A DNA stretch of 64,000 nt from Burkholderiales bacterium (GTDB taxonomy: Bacteria > Pseudomonadota > Gammaproteobacteria > Burkholderiales > Burkholderiaceae_C), in NCBI GenBank assembly GCA_026932235.1, contig JAIXKR010000139.1, positions 1 to 64,000 on the forward strand, read 5' to 3'. Shown here piece by piece: positions 36,601 through 45,161 of the stretch (position 1 is its first letter; each line of letters opens with the position of its first letter). The notes beneath the pieces are model-generated. The model had not been told where the DNA came from, ran no database searches, and saw only the letters and a program-made list of their open reading frames with translations. The position numbers were made by a program, and so were the translations under genes.

Positions 36601-37267
36601 CGCGCACGCATTGCGCCTGCACCCGCAGCCACGGGCCGACGCTGCCGCGGCGCAGGGCCAGCCGCGCCGGCTCCTGCGCCTGCTGCGGGATGTGTTGCAC
36701 ACGCCGCTGGCGCCGGGGCTGGAACTCGCACAGGTGTCCGCGGCGCGGCGGCTCGTCGAGTGGGAGTTCAACCTGCCCGTCGGCCGCCTGAGTCCTGCTG
36801 CGCTCTCGGCCACCCTGGCACGCCACGATTTCGCGCTGCCGCTGCCGGCGTTCGCGCCGCTGCAAGGCTTCTTGCGCGGATTCGTCGATCTCGCCTTCGA
36901 GCACGACGGGCGCTGGTACATCGTCGACTGGAAGTCCAACCATCTGGGCGACACCGCCGCCGACTACGCCGGTCGAGCGCTTGCCGACGCCGTCCATGGC
37001 CACGGCTACGGCCTGCAGGCGCTGCTCTATGCGCTCGCGCTGCACCGCCACCTGCGGCGACGGCTGCCCGGCTATGACGCCGCGCGCGACTTCGGCGGTG
37101 CGCTGCTGCTCTTCGTGCGCGGCGTGCGCCCGGGCTGGCGGACCGAGGACGGCGGCCCCTGCGGCGTGTTCCGGCTGCAGCCGGATGCGGCCTTGCTCGA
37201 GGCGCTCTCGGCGCTGATCGACGCGCCGCCCGACGTCGCGCGCCTCGCCGAGGAGGGCAGCGCATGA
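33605..37267 (+). CDS. recB: Exodeoxyribonuclease V beta subunit RecB
   Basis: 3'-5' SF1 helicase plus nuclease of RecBCD, 1220 residues. Walker A EASAGTGKTW (residues 20-29), VTFTKAATAELRARI, FTIHGFCQRAL, Walker B VALIDEFQDTDPLQW, GDPKQAIYSFRHAD, TIHKSKGLEYPLVF and YVALTRAVQRCYLV (motif VI). The C-terminal RecB nuclease domain has GFVDLAFEHDGRWYIVDWKSN, with the D-x-K pair Asp1108 and Lys1110, so nuclease activity should be intact. Overlaps recC and recD by 4 bases each. A very long antisense frame here is a shadow. Confidence 0.97.
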   Translation: MKPQPLDVFEDALDGTTLIEASAGTGKTWNLCGLVLRLLLEQGLALPQILVVTFTKAATAELRARIRARIAQTLDGLDDPPGGLAGADPFVATLLGALRRRGLEDETMRRRLQLALQTFDEASIFTIHGFCQRALAEAPFAAALPLGGELGADDAELRQQVVNDFWRRHVLAPSAQALPPALAAHLLERRDTPARWAGLLQRRVARPLARAIWPEAPPPAADAAALAARFAALQTLWRQEAQAIVALVAAALPRLPGNVYKPATLAQAAQGWELLLLASGADSANFRLPKLDLLTRTRLRAKKGHAAIQTHPFFDLADELLALAAQRWTSLEAQRLRLLRALLEEGPAALRALKRRQRVMAFDDLLHDLHERLVGPGGTLLAAALRARWPVALIDEFQDTDPLQWAIFDTLHGAAGAPLFLLGDPKQAIYSFRHADLHTYLQARGRAQALRSLTENQRSTPGLLAALNALFGRQADAFALPGLDYLPVQAGAKPRPGFVDRSEARAPLQLWSLPRDDEGLPLAKHEARAMAAQAVAGEIARLLAAARRGEVEHGGRPLTAGDLAVLVRTHAEGARMRRALAAMGVGCAELSQADVHRSVDAEELERVLAAMLAPRHDGALRAALATGLMGLDAAAIEALAHDEAALLGHASRFAAYREAWVRQGVGPMLRRWLQQEQVAPRMLQREDGERRLTNLLHLAERLHEAAAQHAAPEALLRWLQAQRRHGGDSEAAQLRLESDRDLVAIVTIHKSKGLEYPLVFCPFLWDGGLGRGETLCAGVEYHDEHGAAVMDFRPDAASPEVKAQLQRERAAERVRLIYVALTRAVQRCYLVVGPYRSGNSSAQAGAAPLNRLLAGGCKALEPDRIDAAWAAFAAEAAPQAGLQALPLPRVQALPPQVVAPASLAALPAPAERAPSWVLGSFSGLVRGLRHESAARDHDDLLPAPGGATVGDGAGTAGASDPLDDDDILAFPRGPEAGECLHALFERADFGDPASWPAAAAHALRLHPQPRADAAAAQGQPRRLLRLLRDVLHTPLAPGLELAQVSAARRLVEWEFNLPVGRLSPAALSATLARHDFALPLPAFAPLQGFLRGFVDLAFEHDGRWYIVDWKSNHLGDTAADYAGRALADAVHGHGYGLQALLYALALHRHLRRRLPGYDAARDFGGALLLFVRGVRPGWRTEDGGPCGVFRLQPDAALLEALSALIDAPPDVARLAEEGSA

Positions 37268-39189
37268 GACACGCCCCGCCGCACGCCGCGCCGGACGCCG
37301 TCGACGCCCGCCTCGGCGGCGACCCGCTGGCCGAGGGCCTCGCGCTGCATCTGGAACGCTGGGCGCTCGCGCTCGGCGCCGACGCGGCGCTTGCGCGGCA
37401 GATCGCCGCCATCGGGCGCGCGCTGTCGCGGGCGGCGCGCCTGGGCCACGTCGGCCTGCCGCTGGCGCAGGCCCTGCCCGAGGACGAGCGCCCCGCGCTG
37501 CAAGCCCTGCTCGGATGCGGCGTCGTCGGCACGCCCGCGGCACCGGCGGCCTGCCCGCTCATCCTCGACGACGAGGGCCGGATCTACCTGCACCGCAATT
37601 TCGCGCTCGAACGCCGCCTCGCGCAGCGCCTCGTTCGCGCCGCGCGGCTTGCGCCGCAGTCGCTGCAAGGCGCGATCCCGTCGCGGCTGAGGGCGCTCTT
37701 CGGCGGCCGTGAGAACCGCGGCGGTGACGCCGCACCCGACTGGCAGCAGTTGGCCACCGCACTCGCGCTGCGCCAGCGCCTGGTGGTGATCAGCGGCGGA
37801 CCCGGCACCGGCAAGACCTCGACCGTGGTCAAGCTGCTGGCCTGCCTGCTGGCCGACGCGCCCGACGCCCGGATCGCGCTCACCGCCCCCACCGGCAAGG
37901 CCGCGGCGCGCCTGGCCGAGGCGGTGGGCGAACGCGCCGCCGCGCTGCCCGCTGCGCTGCGCGAGCGCCTGCCGCAAAGCGCCAGCACCGTGCACCGGCT
38001 GCTCGGCGTGACGCCGCAGGGCTTCGTCCACCACGCCGGCCGGCCGCTGCCGATCGACGTGCTCATCGTCGACGAAGCCTCGATGCTCGACCTCGCCCTG
38101 GCCACGCAGCTGCTCGAGGCCGTTCCGGCCAGGGCGCACATCGTGCTGCTGGGCGACCAGCACCAGCTCGCGGCGGTCGAGTCCGGCGCGGTGTTCGCCG
38201 AACTCGCCGCCGACCCCGGCCTGAGCGACGCCTGCCGCAGCGCGCTCGAAACCGCCTGCGAGCTGGCCGCCGGCAGTCTGCGCACACCCGCACCGCTGCG
38301 CCGCGGCGTCCTTCCCGACAGCGTGGTCTGGTTCGAGCGCAACTACCGCTTTGCCGCGGACTCGGCCATCGGGCGCCTGGCCGCGCAGATCAGGACCGGG
38401 GACCGCGAGGCCGCGCTGGCGACGCTGCACGAGGCCGCGCACGCCGCGGCCGTCGACGGCGAGCTGCAGTGGTGGGACGAAACCGGCGCGGCGCCGACGC
38501 CCGCGCTGCGCCGGGCCTGGCTGCAAGGCTACGAGCCCTACCTGCAGGCGCTGCGGCAGGGTCCGGGGCAGGCGTCGCTGCAGGATCCCGTCGATGTCGC
38601 CGCACTGGCGCAAGCCTTCGCGCGCTTTCGCGTGCTCTGCGCGCACCGCGAGGGCGCACGCGGCATGGGTGCAGTCAACGCCGTGCTGGACGCGCACGCG
38701 CGCCGGGCGCTGGCGGCGATGCACGCCGAGCATCCGGGCCCGCCGGGCGGCGACTTCTACGTCGGCCGGCCGGTGATGGTGTTGAAGAACCAGCCGCTGC
38801 TGCAGCTCTTCAACGGCGACATCGGCATCACGCTGCCGCCCGCGCCGGGCGAGTCCGGCCTCGTCGTCGCCTTCCCGCAACCCGGCGGCGAATTGCGCCG
38901 CATCCCCGTGCAGCGCCTGCCCGAGCACCAGAGCGCCTGGGCCATGACGGTGCACAAGGCGCAGGGTTCCGAGTTCGACGCCGTGCTCGTGCTGCTGCCC
39001 GACGCGGCGAGCCCCGTGCTCACCCGCGAACTGCTCTACACCGCGCTGACGCGCGCACGAAGGCGTGTCGCGCTGGCCGGCAGCGCGGCGGTGGTCGCCA
39101 CGGCGATCGCGACGCCGACGCGGCGACACTCGGGCCTGCTCGCGCGGCTGCGCGAGGCCCTGGCCGACTCTTCGGGCTCGTCCCCATGA
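37264..39189 (+). CDS. recD: Exodeoxyribonuclease V alpha subunit RecD
   Basis: 5'-3' SF1B helicase of RecBCD, 641 residues (E. coli 608). N-terminal domain to about residue 165, then Walker A VISGGPGTGKTST (about 174-186), LTAPTGKAAARLAEA, Walker B DVLIVDEASMLDL, LLGDQHQLAAVESGAVF, WFERNYRF, and the C-terminal MTVHKAQGSEFDAVLVLLP and YTALTRARRRVAL. All helicase motifs are present. ATGA overlaps on both sides make stoichiometric translation with RecB and the following nuclease gene likely. Confidence 0.97.
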   Translation: MRHAPPHAAPDAVDARLGGDPLAEGLALHLERWALALGADAALARQIAAIGRALSRAARLGHVGLPLAQALPEDERPALQALLGCGVVGTPAAPAACPLILDDEGRIYLHRNFALERRLAQRLVRAARLAPQSLQGAIPSRLRALFGGRENRGGDAAPDWQQLATALALRQRLVVISGGPGTGKTSTVVKLLACLLADAPDARIALTAPTGKAAARLAEAVGERAAALPAALRERLPQSASTVHRLLGVTPQGFVHHAGRPLPIDVLIVDEASMLDLALATQLLEAVPARAHIVLLGDQHQLAAVESGAVFAELAADPGLSDACRSALETACELAAGSLRTPAPLRRGVLPDSVVWFERNYRFAADSAIGRLAAQIRTGDREAALATLHEAAHAAAVDGELQWWDETGAAPTPALRRAWLQGYEPYLQALRQGPGQASLQDPVDVAALAQAFARFRVLCAHREGARGMGAVNAVLDAHARRALAAMHAEHPGPPGGDFYVGRPVMVLKNQPLLQLFNGDIGITLPPAPGESGLVVAFPQPGGELRRIPVQRLPEHQSAWAMTVHKAQGSEFDAVLVLLPDAASPVLTRELLYTALTRARRRVALAGSAAVVATAIATPTRRHSGLLARLREALADSSGSSP

Positions 39190-40316
39190 CCCTGCTGCTG
39201 CACACCGCCGACTGGCAGATCGGCCGCACCTACACGCGCTTCGCGCCCGAGGACAGCGCCGCCCTGGCCGAGGCGCGCATCGCCACCGTCGAGCGCCTGG
39301 CCGAGCGTGCCGCGGAGCGCCGCGCCGACGCCGTGCTCGTCGCCGGCGACGTCTTCGACGCGCAGGCGATCTCGCCGCGCACGCTGCGCCGGCTCTTCAA
39401 CGCGCTCGCGCCCTACGCCGGCCCCTGGGTGATGATTCCCGGCAACCACGACGCCGCGCTGGCCGAAGGCGTGTGGGCACAGGCGCGGCGGCTCGCGCTG
39501 CTGCCGCCGAACCTGCACCTTCGACTGCAGCCGGGAATCGTCGAGCTGCCGGCGTTGAAGCTTGCGGTGCTGGCCGCGCCGCTGACGCAGCGCCACACCT
39601 ACGACGACGCCACCGCCTGGTTCGATGCCGCCGCCACGCCCGCGGGCTGGCTGCGCGTGGGCCTCGCGCACGGCGCGGTGCAAGGCCTCCTGCCGCAGGA
39701 CGTCGATGCCACGAACCCGATCGCCCCGGACCGCGCGGCGCGCGCGCACCTGGACTACCTCGCGCTCGGCGACTGGCACGGCTGCAAGCGCATCGACGCG
39801 CGCTGCTGGTACGCGGGGACGCCCGAGCCCGAGCGCTTCAAGGACAACGATCCGGGCCATCTGCTCTGGGTGCGCCTGGAGGCGCCGGGCGACGTGCCGC
39901 AGGTCGAGGCCGAGGCCATCGCCCGTCACCGCTGGTACGAGCGCGCGCTCGCGCTGGCCGTCCCGAGCGACGTCGACGCCGCGATCGCGCAGCTCGACGC
40001 CTGCGGCGCCGGCGACGTGCTCGCGCTCACGCTCGCGGGCCGCGTCGACCTCGCCGCGCACCAACGCCTGCAGCGCGCGCTGCAGGCGGCGCAGGCGCGG
40101 CTGCGCGCACTGGTCGTCGACGAGACCGACCTGCGGCTTGCACCGACTGCGGAGGACATCGCCGCGCTGCGGGCCGACGGCTACCTCGGCGCCGTCATCG
40201 CCGAGCTGCGCGACGCCGCGCCCGCGCAGCAGCGCCAGGCGCAGGACGCGCTCGCCCTCCTCGCCGCGCTGCTGGCCGAGCAGCGCGAGACCGCCGCCGC
40301 CGAGGCACGCGCATGA
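39186..40316 (+). CDS. Mre11/SbcD/YhaO-like DNA repair metallophosphoesterase
   Basis: Calcineurin-like nuclease subunit, 376 residues. Phosphoesterase motifs: I LLHTADWQIGRTY (Asp9; the usual His of D-x-H is Gln11), II VAGDVFDAQ, III IPGNHDAAL, IV GLAHGAV, V ALGDWHGCK. The C-terminal part (about 270-376) is an Ala/Gln-rich helical capping region. It overlaps recD and the next ATPase gene by ATGA. Known partners are SbcC/Rad50 or YhaN-type ATPases; the combination processes DNA ends. The Gln may be normal for this proteobacterial subfamily, which I recall but cannot verify. Confidence 0.85.
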   Translation: MTLLLHTADWQIGRTYTRFAPEDSAALAEARIATVERLAERAAERRADAVLVAGDVFDAQAISPRTLRRLFNALAPYAGPWVMIPGNHDAALAEGVWAQARRLALLPPNLHLRLQPGIVELPALKLAVLAAPLTQRHTYDDATAWFDAAATPAGWLRVGLAHGAVQGLLPQDVDATNPIAPDRAARAHLDYLALGDWHGCKRIDARCWYAGTPEPERFKDNDPGHLLWVRLEAPGDVPQVEAEAIARHRWYERALALAVPSDVDAAIAQLDACGAGDVLALTLAGRVDLAAHQRLQRALQAAQARLRALVVDETDLRLAPTAEDIAALRADGYLGAVIAELRDAAPAQQRQAQDALALLAALLAEQRETAAAEARA

Positions 40317-43024
40317 GGATCACGCGTCTGGCGGTGGCCGAGCTGCGCCGGTTCGGGAAGCCGCTCGAGCTCGCCGACCTGCAGCCCGGGCTCAACGTCT
40401 TCGCGGGCGAGAACGAGGCCGGCAAGAGCACGCTCGTGCGCGCGATCCGCGCCGCCTTCTTCGAACGCCACCGCTCCACCGCGGTCGAGGACCTGCGGCC
40501 CTGGGGCGACAGCGCGGCCACGCCGACCATCGAGCTCGACTTCCGCATCGGCGAGCAGGACTACCGCCTGCGCAAGGCCTTCCTGAAGAACAAGCGCTGC
40601 GAGCTGTGGATCGGCACGCGTCGACTCGAGGGCAACGAGGCCGAGGAGCACCTGGCCGCGCTGCTGGGCTTCGAGTTCGCGGGCAAGGGCGCGAGCCGGC
40701 CGGAGCACGGCGGCATTCCCGGGCTGCTGTGGATCGAGCAGGGCGCGGCGCAGGAGCTGCACGAGCCCGTACGCCACGCCGCCGCGCACCTGCAGCGCGC
40801 GCTCGACGAGCAGCTCGGTTCGGTCGCCGCCAGCGGCGGCGACGCCCTGCTGGCGCGCGTGCAGGCCCTGCGCGGCGAGCTGCGCACACCCACCGGCAAG
40901 GCGCGCGGCGCGCTGCAGGAGGCGCAAGCCGCCCTCGCCCAGACGCGTGCACAGGTGCAGGCCCTCGACGCCGCGGCGCGCAGCTACCGCGAGCAGGTCG
41001 ACCAGCTGAGCGACTTGCGCGCGCGGCATGCGGCGGACGAGAACGCGCGCCCCTGGGAACCCCTGCGCGAGCAGCTGGCGCAGGCCGAGCAGGCTCAGGC
41101 GCAAGCTCAGGCGTTGAACGCGCAGCGCAGCGCGCAGGCCGCCGAGATCCAGCGCGGCGAGGAACTGCTGGCCCTGCTGCGCAGGCAGCTCGAGGCCGAC
41201 GCCCGCGAGGGCGCGGAGCTCGCCCGGCGCAGCGCCGCGCTCGCGCAGGCGCAGGCCGCGCTCGAACCCGCGCAGCGCGCGCAAGACACCGCGGCGCGCG
41301 CGCTCGCGCAGGCGCAGGCCGAGTCCTCCAGGGCGGGCGAAGCGCTGGCGCGCGCCCGCCTGGAGGAGACGCGCGCGCAGTTGCAGCGCCAGTTGGAGAC
41401 CAGCGGCGCGCACGCCCGCGCCACGGCAGAGCTGCTGCAGCGAGCGCGCGCCGAAGCCGGACGCGAGGCCGATCTCATGCGCCAGGCACAGGCACTCGCG
41501 CTGCCGCCCAAGGCGCTGCAGGAACTGCGCAGGCAGGACGAGCGGCTGCAGGCCCTTGCGCTGCAGCTCGAGGGGCTGGCGACGCGCGTCGCGTACACGC
41601 TGCAACCCGGTGCAGTCGTCACCATGGACGGGCGGAGCCTGCAGGGCGAAGGCCAGCAGCTGCTCGCCGCGCCCGCGGAGCTGACGATCGCCGGCGTGGG
41701 CCGCTTCACGCTTGCGCCCGGCGGCCACGACCTCGCCGAACGCCGCGCCGAACAGCAGCGCCTGCAAGCCGAACACCGCGACCTGCTGCAGCGCCTGGGC
41801 CTGCAGAGCCGCGCCGAAGCCGACGCACGCGAGCAGGCCCGGCTCGCCCTGCTGGCGCAGGCCGAGGCCGCGGCCAAGGCGCTGCAGGTGCTGGCACCCG
41901 GCGGCCTGGCCGGCCTGCAGGCCGAGGCCGATCGCCTCGGCGACGAGCGCGCGCAGGTGCAGGCCGCGCTCGCGCAGTTGCCTGGCGCCCGGCCCGAGCC
42001 GACGCCGGGCTGTGCGCCAAGGTCGTCACCCGCACCGATCCCGACGCTTGCCGCCGCACTGGCGGCGGCCGAGGACGCGGAGCGCCTGCGGCAGGCGGCG
42101 GCCCAGGCGCTCGATGCGGCACGTCGGCACGCGGCCGCCGCGCAAGGCGCCGCCGCGGCCGCACAGCGCGAGCACGAGGCGCTGGCCGCGCTGCGCGCCG
42201 ACGCCGGGCTGCGCGCGCAGCATGCGCAGGCCGAGCAGCGCCTCGTCGACGCGCAGGCCGAACTCGCCGTGAAGCAGCGCCAGCTCCAGGCGCTGGACGC
42301 GCGGATCGCCGCCGCGCGCCCCGACATCCTGGCGCAGGACGTGCAGCGCCTGCGCCGCAGCGCCGAGGAAGCCGAGCGCACGCAGCGCGAGCGCAAGCTG
42401 CGCCTGGTGCAGCTGGAGGCAACACTTGCCGCGTCCGGTGCGCAAGGCGTGGACGAGGCGCTGGCGCTGGCCTTGCGCGAGCAGGCCGGCGCCCTGCGCC
42501 GGCACGACGAACTGCAGCGCCGCGCCGACGCGCTGGTGCTGCTCGAACAGACGCTGCAGACGCACCGCCAGGCGCTGACGCAGCGGCTGCGCGCGCCCCT
42601 GCAGCGCCACCTCGACCACTACCTGGGCCTGCTCTTCCCCGGCGCGCGGCTCGCCATCGACGAGCACCTGCAGCCCGGCGCCCTCTCCCGCCCGCGCACG
42701 GCGAAAGAGGGCGCCGACGGCACGGAGGCGACGAACGCGACGGCCGCCACGATCGCGGCGCCCTTCGCCGAGCTGAGCTACGGCGCACGCGAGCAGCTCG
42801 GCATCGTCAGCCGCCTGGCCTACGCCGACCTGCTGCGCGAGGGCGGACGGCCCACCCTGCTCATCCTCGACGACGCCCTCGTGCACAGCGACGCCGAGCG
42901 TCTCGCGCGCATGAAGCGCGTGCTCTACGACGCCGCGACGCGCCACCAGCTGCTGCTCTTCACCTGCCACGCCGAACGCTGGCGCGACATGGGCGTCGCG
43001 GTGCGAGCGCTGCGCGACGAATGA
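40313..43024 (+). CDS. Rad50/SbcC/YhaN-like AAA ATPase with long coiled coil
   Basis: SMC-like ATPase of 903 residues, partner of the preceding nuclease. Head N-half: RRFGKPLELADLQPG and Walker A GENEAGKST (residues about 33-41). Coiled coil one about 190-415. At the apex (about 425-475) there is no zinc-hook CXXC; instead a compact beta-like segment reads RVAYTLQPGAVVTMDGRSL...ELTIAGVGRFTLAPGG. Coiled coil two about 480-770. Head C-half: signature ELSYGAREQLGIVSRL, Walker B TLLILDDALVHSD, and LLLFTCHAERW. Translationally coupled to the nuclease and so to recCBD. The hook-less apex argues for YhaN-type rather than classical SbcC. Confidence 0.85.
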   Translation: MRITRLAVAELRRFGKPLELADLQPGLNVFAGENEAGKSTLVRAIRAAFFERHRSTAVEDLRPWGDSAATPTIELDFRIGEQDYRLRKAFLKNKRCELWIGTRRLEGNEAEEHLAALLGFEFAGKGASRPEHGGIPGLLWIEQGAAQELHEPVRHAAAHLQRALDEQLGSVAASGGDALLARVQALRGELRTPTGKARGALQEAQAALAQTRAQVQALDAAARSYREQVDQLSDLRARHAADENARPWEPLREQLAQAEQAQAQAQALNAQRSAQAAEIQRGEELLALLRRQLEADAREGAELARRSAALAQAQAALEPAQRAQDTAARALAQAQAESSRAGEALARARLEETRAQLQRQLETSGAHARATAELLQRARAEAGREADLMRQAQALALPPKALQELRRQDERLQALALQLEGLATRVAYTLQPGAVVTMDGRSLQGEGQQLLAAPAELTIAGVGRFTLAPGGHDLAERRAEQQRLQAEHRDLLQRLGLQSRAEADAREQARLALLAQAEAAAKALQVLAPGGLAGLQAEADRLGDERAQVQAALAQLPGARPEPTPGCAPRSSPAPIPTLAAALAAAEDAERLRQAAAQALDAARRHAAAAQGAAAAAQREHEALAALRADAGLRAQHAQAEQRLVDAQAELAVKQRQLQALDARIAAARPDILAQDVQRLRRSAEEAERTQRERKLRLVQLEATLAASGAQGVDEALALALREQAGALRRHDELQRRADALVLLEQTLQTHRQALTQRLRAPLQRHLDHYLGLLFPGARLAIDEHLQPGALSRPRTAKEGADGTEATNATAATIAAPFAELSYGAREQLGIVSRLAYADLLREGGRPTLLILDDALVHSDAERLARMKRVLYDAATRHQLLLFTCHAERWRDMGVAVRALRDE

Positions 43025-43055
43025 GGAACGTGTGCCGGCCCGACCGGCACCCCTC

Positions 43056-43631
43056 CTACATGGGCGCGCCGCTCATCTGCGCCTCCAGCAGGCGGCGCAG
43101 CCGCGCCTGCTCCTCGTCCAGGCGGCGGATGCGCGCGCGCAGCGCGCGACGCTCCTCGTCCTTCTGCGCCTTCTTCAAGTCCTTCTCGGCCTGCTCGATC
43201 TCGCGCTGGCGCTCCTCGCGCTCGCTGCGCGTCTTGCGCACGTCCTGCCCGGCCCGGTACCAGCGCAGGAACACGGCCTCGTCGAAGTTGCGGCAGGCGC
43301 CCTGGTAGCTGCGTCCCTCGGTGCCGATCTGCCAGGCCCAGCGAGGCGTGCAGTAGTTGCGCACGCCTTCGAGCCAACCTTGCCGCCAGCGCGCCACGTC
43401 CGGCGCCACCCCGGCCTTGGTGCAAGCCTCGCGATGGGCTTCGATGCGTCCCTCGGGTTCGCCCCGGCTGCCGTCCTGGCGGCCGCGCTCGGCCCAGTCT
43501 GCCCGACGGCATTGCTCTTCGCTCATCGAGGCGCATCCCCCCAGCAGCAGGAACGGCACCAGGATGGACAGCCAGGCCGCGAGCGCCCCGGACCGAAGCG
43601 GACCCTGGGCTCGAAGACGGAACATGGGCAT
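43056..43631 (-). CDS. DUF2799 lipoprotein
   Basis: Probable outer-membrane lipoprotein, 191 residues. Signal peptide with lipobox LLGGCAS (lipidated Cys near residue 33). The DUF2799-like region has CRRADWAERGRQDGSRGEP, ACTKAGVAPDVARWRQGWLEGVRNYC and GRSYQGAC, with several cysteines. The C-terminal third (about 130-185) is a charged coiled coil (EREERQREIEQAEKDLKKA). Function unknown. It is convergent with the ATPase gene 31 bases away and transcribed alone. Confidence 0.8.
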   Translation of the reverse strand: MPMFRLRAQGPLRSGALAAWLSILVPFLLLGGCASMSEEQCRRADWAERGRQDGSRGEPEGRIEAHREACTKAGVAPDVARWRQGWLEGVRNYCTPRWAWQIGTEGRSYQGACRNFDEAVFLRWYRAGQDVRKTRSEREERQREIEQAEKDLKKAQKDEERRALRARIRRLDEEQARLRRLLEAQMSGAPM

Positions 43632-43964
43632 TTCGAAGCGCCGTGCCGATCCGATGAGGGATGCCGATTGTGCCGTGCACCGGGTTGATTCGCGACTTGC
43701 GCCGAAGGCATGACCGGTCGATCATCCGGCTTCGGTGACCGACGGCCACCGGCGCAGCGAGGAGACACGCAAATCCGCACCGTCGATGCGGACACGGCTG
43801 CACATGTGGGCAAGTCGTGCCGGACCATGCAAACAAGGGGTTAACCCTATGTGCACTTCAGTTCCTGTTTGCTCCAGCTCAAAGATGCACGTTCTTGCCT
43901 GTCCGATCGCCCTAAACCGGTATTTCAGTACCATAATACGCATACACCTCGGCAGGAGAAGCTC
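43632..43964 (+). promoter_or_regulatory. Control region upstream of the benzoyl-CoA reductase-like operon
   Basis: No gene in about 330 bases. It contains a perfect inverted repeat GCAAACA (43829-43835) and TGTTTGC (43866-43872), centres 37 bases apart, enclosing the palindrome GGGTTAACCC (43838-43847). A CATAAT -10 box (43932-43937) has no good -35 partner, suggesting activator dependence. AGGAG precedes the ATG at 43965 by 9 bases. The reverse part should also hold the DUF2799 promoter. Confidence 0.5.
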
Positions 43965-45143
43965 ATGACCACCGCATCCCCCCCCGTGCTCAGCGGCGAC
44001 CTCGACGAAATCTTCGAGTACTGCAACTCGCTGCGCCAGGCCCCCGTGCCGGCCGACGACCAGCTGCCCGCAGGCTTCGTCGGCACCATCGGGCACTTCC
44101 CCGTCTACTTCCCGGAGGAGCTGGCGCACTCGGTGGGCCTGCTGCCCATGAACATCCTCGGTGGCGGGAACAAGCTCGAGCTCAAGCACGCCGACGCGCA
44201 CATGGGCTCCTTCATCTGCTCGATCTGCCGCTCGACGACCGAGATGGGCCTCAACGGCTCGCTGAGCACGCTCAAGGGCTTCGTCACGCACCCGATCTGC
44301 GACGCCGCCAAGCACCTGGCCGGCATCTGGGCGCGCAACTTCCCGGACCAGCTCGGCCAGATCCTCTACACGCCGCAGAACCCGAACTCGCCCGGCGCCG
44401 CGCGCTACGTCGCCGCCGAGTTCCAGCGCCTGCGCGCCGACATGGAGAAGCAGGCCGGCGTGAAGTCCGATGACGAGCGATTGGCGGCCAGCATCCGCGT
44501 CTACAACGAGAACCGCCGCCTGCTGCGCGAGATGTACCGCATCCGCCGCGACGAGCCCTGGAAGCTCAGCTGCACCGAGTCCTACCTGCTGCTGCGGGCG
44601 CGCACCCGCATCCCCTGCGAGGAGCACAACAAGCTGCTGGAGCTTGCGCTTGCCGCCATCAAGGCGCGCAAGGCCAGCCCGCAGGACAAGCCGCGCGTGG
44701 TCTTCGTCGGCGGCTTCTGCGAGCAGCCGCCGCTGGAGATGCTGGAGGCCATCGACGACAACTGCTACGTCGTCGACGACGACCTGCTCGTGGGCCTGCG
44801 CTGGATCGTCGACGACGTGCCCGAGACCGGCGACCCGGTGTGGGCGCTGGCCGAGAGCTTCATCGAGCGCTCGGACGCCAGCCCCGTGCAGCACGACGAG
44901 CGCAAGTCCAAGGAGCAGTACCTGATGGACATGGTCGAGAAGTCCAAGGCCGAGGCGGTGATCGTCACCGCGGCCAAGTTCTGCGAGCCGGGGCTGGACG
45001 AGCAGGTCGCCTGGTCCAAGCACCTGGACCACGTGCACGTGCCGCACCTCGTGCTCGAGTTCGAGGAGAAGATGAACTCCTTCGAGCAGATGGCGATGCA
45101 GCTCGAGACCTTCGCCGAATCGCTGCTGTTCACCAACGCCTGA
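43965..45143 (+). CDS. bzdN: Benzoyl-CoA reductase-like subunit C (BzdN/BcrC/BadD type)
   Basis: Catalytic iron-sulfur subunit of an ATP-dependent aryl-CoA reductase, HgdB/2-hydroxyacyl-CoA dehydratase superfamily, 392 residues. The pattern AHSVGLLPMNILGGGNKLEL, FICSICRSTTEMGL, FVTHPICDAAKHL, VYNENRRLLREMYRIRRDEPWK, PCEEHNKLLE and GGFCEQPPLEML matches the BcrC class closely; Cys residues in these segments are likely cluster ligands. AGGAG supports the ATG at 43965; the longer frame from 43851 is leader. Dearomatises a CoA-activated ring in known relatives; here the substrate is not shown by the neighbourhood. Confidence 0.85.
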   Translation: MTTASPPVLSGDLDEIFEYCNSLRQAPVPADDQLPAGFVGTIGHFPVYFPEELAHSVGLLPMNILGGGNKLELKHADAHMGSFICSICRSTTEMGLNGSLSTLKGFVTHPICDAAKHLAGIWARNFPDQLGQILYTPQNPNSPGAARYVAAEFQRLRADMEKQAGVKSDDERLAASIRVYNENRRLLREMYRIRRDEPWKLSCTESYLLLRARTRIPCEEHNKLLELALAAIKARKASPQDKPRVVFVGGFCEQPPLEMLEAIDDNCYVVDDDLLVGLRWIVDDVPETGDPVWALAESFIERSDASPVQHDERKSKEQYLMDMVEKSKAEAVIVTAAKFCEPGLDEQVAWSKHLDHVHVPHLVLEFEEKMNSFEQMAMQLETFAESLLFTNA

Positions 45144-45161
45144 CCTGACGGGAGACCGCAA

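Noticed and set aside
33359-37543. A 1394-codon open frame on the reverse strand across recB.
   Set aside because: It is antisense to a complete, motif-rich recB. Long antisense frames are expected at this GC content, and the translation has no recognisable domain.
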